Shown here: in pieces, positions 1-8,456 of the stretch
How the letters are laid out: each line of letters opens with the position of its first letter
Numbering within the stretch: position 1 is the stretch's first letter
Source: an uncultured Porphyromonadaceae bacterium
Lineage (GTDB): Bacteria; Bacteroidota; Bacteroidia; Bacteroidales; Barnesiellaceae
Assembly: GCA_900538555.1 (NCBI GenBank)
Contig: UPYI01000006.1
Span: 173,716 to 237,715 of the forward strand
Length of the DNA: 64,000 bases
Reading direction: 5' to 3'
Translations under genes and position numbers: made by a program
Notes under the pieces: generated by a model
The model's database searches: none
The model's input: the letters and a program-made list of their open reading frames with translations, nothing else
What the model was told of the DNA's origin: nothing

Positions 1-612
1 GACGGCTCACGCGTATGGCTCAATGCATGCAGCAAACTGACCTATCCGGAACAATTCAAAAAGAAAACCAGAAAAGTCCATATCGACGGTGAAGGATTTT
101 TCGAGATAAGCAAAAATCCGGGTGCCCCCTTTATCGTCAATACAAACCAGATGCAGATAGAAGTTTTAGGTACCAGTTTCAACGTGCACGATTACAGCGG
201 TGACAAAAAAGCCTCCGTGTCGCTCGAAACCGGAAAAATAAAACTGAAACTGCCGGACAATCCGGAATATGGGATCAACCTCTCTCCGGGGAAAGCAGCC
301 ATACATAATGCCGGTGAGCCGGACTGCAAAATAATAAACAACGACAATTACACCTACTCGTCGGCATGGCGAGACGACCGTTTGAACTTTTACAATACGT
401 CGATCGAAGAGGTTATCAAAACTCTGGAACGAAAATACGACATATCCGTCAGCATAGCCGATCCCGACATTGAGACTTACAGCTATACCTTTTGCAGTCG
501 TCAGGAAAGTTTAAACGACATCTTGAACCGAATGGAGTTGATCACACCGATTATGATCCGGAAAACATCCGACAAACACTACTATATCTACAAAAGACAA
601 AATCTCGATTAA
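1..612 (+). CDS. FecR-family anti-sigma factor, 5' end cut by the window
   Basis: The frame is open from base 1, so the gene begins upstream; 203 residues are visible. They contain the FecR periplasmic domain: DGSRVWLNACSKLTYPE near the left edge, GEGFFEI, PFIVNT and VLGTSFNV, then a C-terminal domain (about visible residues 120-203) of the type that contacts the SusC partner. In the family, an inner-membrane FecR holds an ECF sigma factor inactive until the SusC-type transporter with an N-terminal STN domain signals substrate. The next gene, 16 bp downstream, is exactly such a SusC, so this is the trans-envelope signalling step of the locus. The cognate sigma factor normally lies just upstream, which is outside the window; another ECF sigma lies at the far end of the locus (13599). 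Confidence 0.93.
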   Translation, partial: DGSRVWLNACSKLTYPEQFKKKTRKVHIDGEGFFEISKNPGAPFIVNTNQMQIEVLGTSFNVHDYSGDKKASVSLETGKIKLKLPDNPEYGINLSPGKAAIHNAGEPDCKIINNDNYTYSSAWRDDRLNFYNTSIEEVIKTLERKYDISVSIADPDIETYSYTFCSRQESLNDILNRMELITPIMIRKTSDKHYYIYKRQNLD

Positions 613-628
613 ATACAATTCAATATTT

Positions 629-3600
629 ATGAAAATCACACCGCAAAAAATCAGTATCATATTAATAATATTACTGTTCCCCTGCATGTATGTTCATGCA
701 GAAGATAATGTTTCGGTCGATCTGAAAAACGTTTCTCTAAAAACGGCATTGGAGCAACTTTGTAAGCAAACCGACATGACTTTGTCTTACAGCCCCGAAT
801 TTGTCGATACCGAAACCGTCGTAAGTTTATCGGTAAAAGAAGAACCCGTTTCTGCCGCCTTGAAAAAATTATTATATCCGATAAATATAGACTTCAAGAT
901 TTCCGGAAAAGAAATACTGCTTTTTCCCAAACCGTCGTCCGGGAAATCGACTTCGGAAACAAACAGCAGCCCACGAAAAAAATTTTCAGGGACTGTGACC
1001 GATACCAATGGCGACCCTATTATCGGGGCTACCGTTTTATCCACCAAAGACAACATAGCTTCCGTTACAGACATCGATGGCATTTTTTCGATAGAAGTTC
1101 CGGAGAATACACCTCTGACAATATCGTATATCGGGTATCGTCAGGCAAAAGTCGTACCTCATAATAATATGAAAATCGTATTGGAGGAAAAAAACGAACT
1201 GCTGGACGAAATCGTAGTTGTCGGCTACGGTACACAAAAGAAAGTAAACCTGACCGGTGCGGTAAGCATCGTCAGTGAAAAAGACCTGAACGACCGTCCG
1301 GTAGCCTCCGCGGCCATGGCATTGCAAGGCACCGATCCGGGAATGAACCTGACACTGAATAGCGGATCGCCCGATGCCGGCTACAACATCAACATCCGAG
1401 GCATTTCGTCCCTCACCAGCGGAGCTTCGCCCTTAGTCCTGATCGACGGTGTAGAAGGTAGCCTGAGCCGTATCAACGCCAACGACATCGAATCGGTATC
1501 CATTCTGAAAGATGCTTCCGCAGCAGCCATATACGGAGCCAAAGCATCGGCTGGCGTCATTCTCGTCACCACAAAAAGCGGGAAGGAAGGGGCATCGAAA
1601 ATCAAGTACTCCTATCGGTTCGGCATCTCTCAAAACACGACCTCGACCGATTATATAACCACCGGATACTGGTCAGCCAAAATCAACGACATGTTCATGC
1701 AACCCTATAAAGGGTACGGTTATACCAACTATACCGACGAAGATTATGCGGAACTGTATGCCCGCATCAACGACAAGACTGAAAATCCGGCAAGACCGTG
1801 GGCGGTGAAACAAGCCGACGGAAGCTATAAGTACTATGCCAATTTCGACTGGTACGACTACATGTACCGCCGGTCACGGCCGCAGCAGGAACACAATCTG
1901 TCGATCAGCGGAGGAAATGAAAAAATCAACTATTATGTCAGCGGACGATACTTTCATCAGGACGGTATCATAAAACTCCACAACGACACATACGACAACT
2001 TCTCCATACGCTCGAAAATCGGAGCACACGTCACTAAGTGGCTGAAATTTACCAACAATACCAGCTACTATGCCTCCAAACGCTTTTTCCCCGGCATGTC
2101 GTCTATGGCGAATACATTGAGGCTATCGTATGTACATGCATTAGCCTGTATCCCCGCTACCAATCCCGACGGTTCGGCTGTCTATATCAATCCGAACTCC
2201 AACGCCACGGCAACAGTCATGGACGGCGTGAGTGCCCTATTGCTGCACGACAAGCACCGGAACACCAATTACGACCATGAAATCATCACCAGCAACCGTT
2301 TCGATTTTCAGTTGTATAAAGGGTTGAATCTGGTAGCCGAGTATGCCTATACATTCCGGTTCAGAGAATACAACAACCGGTCTGCCAATGTGCCTTATTC
2401 CGAGAAAGAGGGCGAAATAGAATGGCTCACAACCGAAAAGTGCCTCGACTATTATCAGGAACAGCACTATCGGGTACAAAACCACAATGCCAATATTTAC
2501 GCGACTTACGACACCCGATTCGGTGACGGGCATACCCTAAAACTTATGGCGGGCGGTCAATACGAAGATTATCGCAACCGCAATATGAAAGCCCGGCAGT
2601 TGGATCTGAAAAGCGACGATCTGGATGCATTCGACTTGGCTACGGGAGAAGTCACGATCTTGAACGGCAGTATCAAGGAATGGGCAACACTGGGATTCTT
2701 CGGGCGCGTCAATTACGACTATCAAGGGAAATATTTAGTGGAACTCTCCGCCCGTACCGACGGTTCATCGCGCTTCGCCCGAAAGCATCGTTGGGTTTTC
2801 GTTCCTTCCGGATCGATCGGGTGGCGCATCAGCGAAGAAAAGTTCTGGAAACCGCTGAGCCATATCTGGGATAATTGCAAAATACGTCTGTCGGTCGGCA
2901 GTCTGGGCAACCAGAATGTAGACGACTGTTACACTTACATCGAGAGTATAAACACCAACGGAACGATCAACTATACGATCGACGGAGAATCCAAAGTCAA
3001 TATCGCCACCGAAGACGATCCCAAAGCCGCCGACCTGACATGGGAAACAGCCACGACCTACGATCTGGGGCTCGATCTCGGGTTCTTCGGCAACCGGCTC
3101 ACCATCACGGGCGATGCCTATATACGCGACACGAAAAACATGTTATGCGACGGAATGCAACTCCCATCGGTATACGGAGCAGAAGTACCCCGGCAGAATA
3201 TCGCCGACATGCGCACGCGCGGATGGGAACTAAGTATCGGGTGGCAAGATCAAATAACACTCGTCGGGAAACCGTTCAGCTACTCCGTTTCGGCAGGTAT
3301 AAGCGACTACATTACCAAAATCACACGCTATAACAATCCGTCGAAACTATTGAGCAAATATTACGTCGGTCAGACTTTGGGCGAACTTTGGGGCTTTTCT
3401 GTCGGAGGACTTTTCGCATCCGATGAAGAAGCCGCCAACTATCCGGTAGATCAGACCTATCTGAACCAACAGATCATCACGTCGGTAGGCGAACCCGGTC
3501 TGAGAGCCGGAGATATAAAATATCTCGACCTCGATGGAGATAATGTCATCAGCATCGGAGCCAACACGCTGGACAATCCGGGCGATCAGAAAATCATCGG

Positions 3601-4135
3601 CAATACCCTGCCCCGTTATGCTTATAATTTCAAACTGTCAGCATCCTGGTATGGTGTGGATATATCGGCATTCTTTCAAGGTATAGGACATCAGGACTGG
3701 TATCCTTCCGGAAACTCCATTTCATTCTGGGGCCCTTACAGCCGTCCGTATTGCAGTTTCATTCCGTCGAACTTTATGGATAACGTTTGGAGCGAAACCA
3801 ATCGAAATGCTTATTTCCCTCGCGCACGCGGATACGAAGCGTTGCAGCCGAATTATTCGATGGGATCGCCCAACGACCGCTATCTGCAAAATATCGCGTA
3901 CTTCCGTCTTAAAAATCTGACGATCGGTTACACGGTCCCGCTTCCGAAAGGATTCGTAAAAGATTTGCGCATCTATCTTACCGGAGAAAATCTATTCTAC
4001 TTTTCTCCTTTGAAAAAGCATTCCAAATACGTAGATCCGGAGCAAGCCACATCTACCGATACCCGATATGAAAACAGCGGCGTATCGTACAACTTCAACA
4101 AGACATTTTCTATCGGAGCATCCATTACATTATAA
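629..4135 (+). CDS. SusC/RagA TonB-dependent outer-membrane transporter with STN signalling domain
   Basis: A protein of 1168 residues. A signal peptide (about 1-24) is followed by an STN domain (about 28-100), a carboxypeptidase-regulatory-like beta sandwich (about 119-186), the TonB-box region DEIVVVGYGTQ at 193-203, a plug domain with VLIDGVEG and SVSILKDASAAAIYGAKASAG, and a long beta barrel ending in an aromatic-rich strand. The STN domain marks it as a transporter that also signals to the FecR encoded just before it. With the SusD lipoprotein encoded 15 bp downstream it would form the TonB-driven lidded importer of the outer membrane. The substrate cannot be read from the sequence; downstream phosphodiesterase- and phosphatase-like genes point to phosphorylated material rather than a plain glycan. 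Length is usual for STN-bearing SusC proteins. Confidence 0.95.
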   Translation: MKITPQKISIILIILLFPCMYVHAEDNVSVDLKNVSLKTALEQLCKQTDMTLSYSPEFVDTETVVSLSVKEEPVSAALKKLLYPINIDFKISGKEILLFPKPSSGKSTSETNSSPRKKFSGTVTDTNGDPIIGATVLSTKDNIASVTDIDGIFSIEVPENTPLTISYIGYRQAKVVPHNNMKIVLEEKNELLDEIVVVGYGTQKKVNLTGAVSIVSEKDLNDRPVASAAMALQGTDPGMNLTLNSGSPDAGYNINIRGISSLTSGASPLVLIDGVEGSLSRINANDIESVSILKDASAAAIYGAKASAGVILVTTKSGKEGASKIKYSYRFGISQNTTSTDYITTGYWSAKINDMFMQPYKGYGYTNYTDEDYAELYARINDKTENPARPWAVKQADGSYKYYANFDWYDYMYRRSRPQQEHNLSISGGNEKINYYVSGRYFHQDGIIKLHNDTYDNFSIRSKIGAHVTKWLKFTNNTSYYASKRFFPGMSSMANTLRLSYVHALACIPATNPDGSAVYINPNSNATATVMDGVSALLLHDKHRNTNYDHEIITSNRFDFQLYKGLNLVAEYAYTFRFREYNNRSANVPYSEKEGEIEWLTTEKCLDYYQEQHYRVQNHNANIYATYDTRFGDGHTLKLMAGGQYEDYRNRNMKARQLDLKSDDLDAFDLATGEVTILNGSIKEWATLGFFGRVNYDYQGKYLVELSARTDGSSRFARKHRWVFVPSGSIGWRISEEKFWKPLSHIWDNCKIRLSVGSLGNQNVDDCYTYIESINTNGTINYTIDGESKVNIATEDDPKAADLTWETATTYDLGLDLGFFGNRLTITGDAYIRDTKNMLCDGMQLPSVYGAEVPRQNIADMRTRGWELSIGWQDQITLVGKPFSYSVSAGISDYITKITRYNNPSKLLSKYYVGQTLGELWGFSVGGLFASDEEAANYPVDQTYLNQQIITSVGEPGLRAGDIKYLDLDGDNVISIGANTLDNPGDQKIIGNTLPRYAYNFKLSASWYGVDISAFFQGIGHQDWYPSGNSISFWGPYSRPYCSFIPSNFMDNVWSETNRNAYFPRARGYEALQPNYSMGSPNDRYLQNIAYFRLKNLTIGYTVPLPKGFVKDLRIYLTGENLFYFSPLKKHSKYVDPEQATSTDTRYENSGVSYNFNKTFSIGASITL

Positions 4136-4150
4136 AACGACTCATAAGAC

Positions 4151-5920
4151 ATGAAATATATCAGCACACTTTTCCCCGCCACTCTGTTGCTACTGGCATT
4201 CGCATCGTGCGAGGATAGCTTTCTCGACCGTTATCCCAAAGATTCGACCAACTCGAAAGTATTTTTCTCTACTGGAAGCGACCTGCAATTATATACCGAC
4301 CAATTTTATACGATCCTGCCCGAAGCATCCGAACTATACGGCGAGGTGTCGGACGAAGTAGCTACGACCAATCTGCCTCCGGAAGTAATGGGGACACGCA
4401 CCATTACCAGCGGCGACGAATATTGGAATTGGGATATGTTGCGCCATATCAACTACTTTCTGGAACATAGCCACCAATGTGACGAAATAGAAGAACGCAG
4501 GCACTACGAAGGTGTAGCCTACTTTTTCAGAGCCTATTTCTATTTCGAGAAAATAAAGAAATTCGGCGATGTTCCGTGGTACGATCATCCGGTCGGAAGT
4601 TCGGATACCAAACAACTCAACAAGCCTCGGGACAGCCGGAAATCGGTCACAGAAAATATCATAGCCGACCTGAACAAAGCCATCGACATGCTTCCCGACG
4701 GGCATAGTACCTATACCATCAACCGATGGACGGCGTTGGCGTTAAAATCCAGAATATGCCTGTTCGAAGGAACATTCCGCAAATATCATCAACTGGGCGA
4801 TAGCGAAGAGCTGTTACGGGAATGCGCGGAAGCCTCATTCGAGTTGATGAGCAACGGAGGATATGCACTTTATAAAACCGGAACGCAGCCATACCGCGAT
4901 TTATTTGCAAGCAATGATTCGGAAACCGGCGAAATCATTTTGTCCCGACGATACAGTGCCGCTTTGGGTCTCTCCCACAATGCGACAAGCTATACGGTCT
5001 CTTTCACACAAGGCAGCCCGGGATTTACCAAACGCTTCGTCAATAAATACCTGAATGCAGACGGCACACGGTTTACCGACAAAGCGGACTATACCACATT
5101 GAGTTTGCACGAGGAGATGACCGACCGGGATCCGCGCATGAGCCAGACGGTATTCAAACCGGGCACCTATATCCGCAAAGGAGAAAACAATGTTTCCAAA
5201 TTCTCGATGAAAGTGTCGATTACCGGCTACCAGATCATCAAATATGCCATGGAAAGCAAATACGATGTATATAACAGTTCGGAATGCGACATGCCTTTAT
5301 TCCGGTTGGCAGAGTGCTATCTCAACTATGCCGAAGCAAAAGCCGAACTCGGAGAGATAACGCAGGAAGACCTCGACTGTTCGATCAACCTCATTCGAGA
5401 ACGTGCCGGCATGCCGCACCTGCATCTCGACGATGCAAACGCACACCCCGATTCCTATATGCTGTCACTCTATCCCAATACGACCCGAAGCAGTCACACA
5501 GGAATCATATCGGAGATCCGGCGCGAACGCGATATAGAACTCGTATTGGAAGGATTCCGCTACTACGACCTGATGCGCTGGAAAGAAGGGGCGGCTCTTA
5601 CACAACCGTATCACGGGCAAAGTTTCGACGGTGAAGGTCAATACGACCTCGATGGAGACGGAAAAACAGACCTCGTCATTTGGGAAAAAGACCGACCTCT
5701 CGTATTCGGTGCCGAATATTTGCAGATAGGCAAAGACATCACGCTCACCGAGGGCGATCGCGGCAGCCTGCTGATACAGGGTACACAAGCCAACCCGTCG
5801 GGAAGCAGGACGTTCAGAGAAGACCGGGATTACCTCTACCCGATTCCTATAAACGACCGGATTCTTACCAACGGTGCGCTTGAACAAAACCCCGGTTGGG
5901 ATGACAAACTCTTATTCTGA
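4151..5920 (+). CDS. SusD/RagB-family surface lipoprotein
   Basis: A protein of 589 residues. The lipoprotein signal ends LAFASC with the lipid-anchored cysteine at residue 20, followed by the typical SusD start EDSFLDRYPKD. The middle has the TPR-like features of the family (YEGVAYFFRAYFYFEKIKKFGDVPWY; DMPLFRLAECYLNYAEAKAELG) and the C-terminal part has the family motif EIRRERDIELVLEGFRYYDLMRWK. It is the substrate-binding lid of the SusC barrel encoded immediately upstream. It is slightly longer than many SusD proteins, and the stretch DLDGDGKTDLVIW looks like a calcium-binding loop. Start chosen because it gives the signal peptide directly after the susC stop. Confidence 0.95.
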   Translation: MKYISTLFPATLLLLAFASCEDSFLDRYPKDSTNSKVFFSTGSDLQLYTDQFYTILPEASELYGEVSDEVATTNLPPEVMGTRTITSGDEYWNWDMLRHINYFLEHSHQCDEIEERRHYEGVAYFFRAYFYFEKIKKFGDVPWYDHPVGSSDTKQLNKPRDSRKSVTENIIADLNKAIDMLPDGHSTYTINRWTALALKSRICLFEGTFRKYHQLGDSEELLRECAEASFELMSNGGYALYKTGTQPYRDLFASNDSETGEIILSRRYSAALGLSHNATSYTVSFTQGSPGFTKRFVNKYLNADGTRFTDKADYTTLSLHEEMTDRDPRMSQTVFKPGTYIRKGENNVSKFSMKVSITGYQIIKYAMESKYDVYNSSECDMPLFRLAECYLNYAEAKAELGEITQEDLDCSINLIRERAGMPHLHLDDANAHPDSYMLSLYPNTTRSSHTGIISEIRRERDIELVLEGFRYYDLMRWKEGAALTQPYHGQSFDGEGQYDLDGDGKTDLVIWEKDRPLVFGAEYLQIGKDITLTEGDRGSLLIQGTQANPSGSRTFREDRDYLYPIPINDRILTNGALEQNPGWDDKLLF

Positions 5921-5949
5921 AAACATTAATCATTTAAATACAAATAGTT

Positions 5950-7596
5950 ATGAATACACTGAAATCAAAAATGCTATTCATTGCATTAACTGCATTGGCC
6001 GTTACCCCGATACATGCCGACAACTGGTTCGTACGACCCGATATTACCACGACATCCGGCGACGGACACAGTTGGGAAGGCGCACTATGTGTTTCCGACT
6101 TCCAAATGTTGCTATCCAACGAACTTGCCTCCGAAGGTGATATGTTCCATCTGGCAGAAGGTATATATACCCCCGAGTCGAATGCAAATACGTTCAAGAT
6201 AACACAGGGTGTCGCAATCGTCGGCGGATATCCACAGGGGCTATCGGGAACCGATCTCTCCAGTTCTGCCGACCCGTTCGCCCACCCCACCGTTTTCTCC
6301 GGAGACAAAAATGGAGACGGGCTTCCCAATGCCGGCGATATACAGAATCTGCTTGTCATAAGCGTCAACGAAAAAGTTTCCATACAACGGATCCGGTTTG
6401 AATGCGCCTACTATCAAGGCGAAGATTACGGTGCCGGCGCGCTCTACACCGATAATGCGAACGTCGAAATAAAGAACTGTGAATTCCGGAACAACACATC
6501 CACATTCCACGGCGGCGCAGGATTTACCAGCGTCGGGTCTTTCACTCACTTTATCGACTGCACCTTTACCGACAATACTGCCAAATCGCGGGGCGGTGCC
6601 ATACTGATCGATACCGCTCCGGTCGAAAAGGGAGGACGCAAAAGCACATGTATGCTGGAACGCTGCCAACTTTCCGGCAACTCTGTCGCCCACGAAATTA
6701 CCGACGGCAAATATGGTGGTGCCATACAAATAAGACATGGCAATTTATGGGTGATCAACTCGACCATAGCCGACAACAAGGCATATTGCAACGGTGCCGG
6801 TATCTCGATCAGCAACGGCGATACGGCATACATCGTTTCTTCCACGTTGGCAAATAATATATGTAGCCGCATACACATCGACTTGGATAAGTCTTACAGC
6901 TACGGTTCATCTATCCGAATGGAAAAAGAAGCCGTTCTATATATCGCCAACAGTATCTCGCTGGAAGACACAGAAGATACCGGAAACAAGCGGAATCCGA
7001 CCTGCTATACGGAAAACTATACCAAAAGCATCGAAAACTACTTTATATCGGGTGGGTACAATTACTTAGGAACGTTCTACGACCTGAGCAAAAAATATCA
7101 GGATCCGGTATGGAACCTCATCTGGAAATCGACCGACCAGCCCAGTACACCGGTAGCAGTTCATCAGTATGCCGACATGTTCCACACCAACCAACTTACC
7201 GACAACGGAGGAGAATCCTATACGATACTGCCCGCTGTTCAGGCAAACGGAGCAACGATCAGCAAGCTGCGAGAAATTCTGGAACAATGGAAATGCCCCG
7301 ATCAGGTAGCCGTAGAACTCGACCAAAGAGGCTATTCCAGAGAAACGAATACCTGCATGGGGGCTGTCGATGTCAATGGCGTATCGGCAATAAACCGTCC
7401 CGTCGTCGCATCGAAAACACTGCTCAACATCGGAAACGGGCGATACAAAATTCCCGGTGCCAAGAATATCCGGATTTTCAATGCCAACGGTCACCTTTTG
7501 TCGAATGTTTTCGGCGAGTCGGTCGATTTGTCGTCCTTGCCCCAAGGGCTATACCTCATCCATTCCGACGGAACGACATTTAAAGTAATCAAATGA
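5950..7596 (+). CDS. Secreted parallel beta-helix protein with type IX sorting domain
   Basis: A protein of 548 residues with a signal peptide (cleavage near ADNWFVRP, about residue 24). Residues of about 30-400 show the repetitive turns of a right-handed parallel beta-helix: GGYPQG, VEIKNCEFRNNTSTFHGGAGF, FIDCTFTDNTAKSRGGAIL, WVINSTIADNKAYCNGAGIS. The last 75 residues or so fit a type IX secretion C-terminal (type A) domain, with IRIFNANGHLL and VDLSSLPQGLYLI. Such folds occur in pectate lyase-like enzymes and in surface adhesins; no catalytic residues could be assigned. The stop overlaps the start of the next EEP gene (ATGA), so the two are translated together. The helix is related in style to the C-terminal half of the protein encoded at 8457. 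Confidence 0.75.
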   Translation: MNTLKSKMLFIALTALAVTPIHADNWFVRPDITTTSGDGHSWEGALCVSDFQMLLSNELASEGDMFHLAEGIYTPESNANTFKITQGVAIVGGYPQGLSGTDLSSSADPFAHPTVFSGDKNGDGLPNAGDIQNLLVISVNEKVSIQRIRFECAYYQGEDYGAGALYTDNANVEIKNCEFRNNTSTFHGGAGFTSVGSFTHFIDCTFTDNTAKSRGGAILIDTAPVEKGGRKSTCMLERCQLSGNSVAHEITDGKYGGAIQIRHGNLWVINSTIADNKAYCNGAGISISNGDTAYIVSSTLANNICSRIHIDLDKSYSYGSSIRMEKEAVLYIANSISLEDTEDTGNKRNPTCYTENYTKSIENYFISGGYNYLGTFYDLSKKYQDPVWNLIWKSTDQPSTPVAVHQYADMFHTNQLTDNGGESYTILPAVQANGATISKLREILEQWKCPDQVAVELDQRGYSRETNTCMGAVDVNGVSAINRPVVASKTLLNIGNGRYKIPGAKNIRIFNANGHLLSNVFGESVDLSSLPQGLYLIHSDGTTFKVIK

Positions 7597-8441
7597 AAAA
7601 GGTTCTTTCAATCATACTCATCGCACTCGCCATACCCGTAAGCGGTATGGCAGTGCCCAAACACAGGTTAGGAACATACAACCTGCGCATACAGACAGCA
7701 AAAGACTCGGCAGATAAATCGTGGGATAACCGAAAAGAGTATATCGCCCGGACAATAGAGGAAGGGAAATTCGATGTTATCGGATTTCAGGAAATAGCGA
7801 ACGACCGGCAGGAAACCGATCTGAAAACGCTGCTTCCCGATTACGAGATAGTTGCATGGGGAAGAAATTCCGCATCGGTCAGCAAAGGAGAACGAGTGGG
7901 CGTCGCTTACCGGAAAGCCCGTTACACCTTGCTCGAAAAAGGACACTTTTTCCTTTCGGAAAACCCGGATACTCCGGCTTTGTCGTGGGATGCCGCCTAT
8001 AAACGCGTGTCGGTATATGTTAAACTGCAAGACAAAAAGAGCGGCGAGATATTCTGTTTCTGCTCTACTCATCTCGACCATATCGGAACTATCGCCCGAA
8101 AGAAAGGAGCGGAATTGAACATTTCGAAAGTGCTCGAAGCGGCAGAAGGTCATCCCGCCTTTATTGTCGGCGACCTGAATGCCGAACCGCAGGAAGTATC
8201 GGTACACCGGATATTCGGGAAAGAGTTCAAAGACAGCCGCAGCATTTCCGGGAAAAAACCGAAAGGTTATGCAGGCACCTACTGCAACTGGCTGCAAAAA
8301 CCCACGGAACAGCGTATCGACTACATCTATTGCCGAAAAGCCGATGTTCTCTCGTACCGCACCATTACCAAAGATTACCGGCGTACCATTATGCCTTCCG
8401 ATCATCTATGCGTACAAATCGACGTTCGTTTACACCAATAA
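7593..8441 (+). CDS. Secreted endonuclease/exonuclease/phosphatase (EEP) family enzyme
   Basis: A protein of 282 residues with a signal peptide (about 1-20), so it acts in the periplasm or outside. The full EEP (DNase I-like) catalytic set is visible: Asn30 in GTYNLR, Glu67 in GFQE, His160 in STHLDH, Asp194 and Asn196 in GDLNAE, and Asp270-His271 in the final SDH. The family cleaves phosphoester bonds using a divalent metal: DNA or RNA backbones, inositol phosphates or sphingomyelin. Which of these applies cannot be read here. It overlaps the beta-helix gene by 4 bp and is followed 15 bp later by a second, clearly homologous EEP gene, so the two look like a tandem duplication. No sorting domain is present on this copy, unlike its neighbour. 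Confidence 0.88.
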   Translation: MKKVLSIILIALAIPVSGMAVPKHRLGTYNLRIQTAKDSADKSWDNRKEYIARTIEEGKFDVIGFQEIANDRQETDLKTLLPDYEIVAWGRNSASVSKGERVGVAYRKARYTLLEKGHFFLSENPDTPALSWDAAYKRVSVYVKLQDKKSGEIFCFCSTHLDHIGTIARKKGAELNISKVLEAAEGHPAFIVGDLNAEPQEVSVHRIFGKEFKDSRSISGKKPKGYAGTYCNWLQKPTEQRIDYIYCRKADVLSYRTITKDYRRTIMPSDHLCVQIDVRLHQ

Positions 8442-8456
8442 CCTGCATCTATCTTT

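Noticed and set aside
7668..8405. A 245-codon frame on the - strand
   Set aside because: Antisense to the EEP enzyme gene, which has a complete catalytic set and signal peptide.
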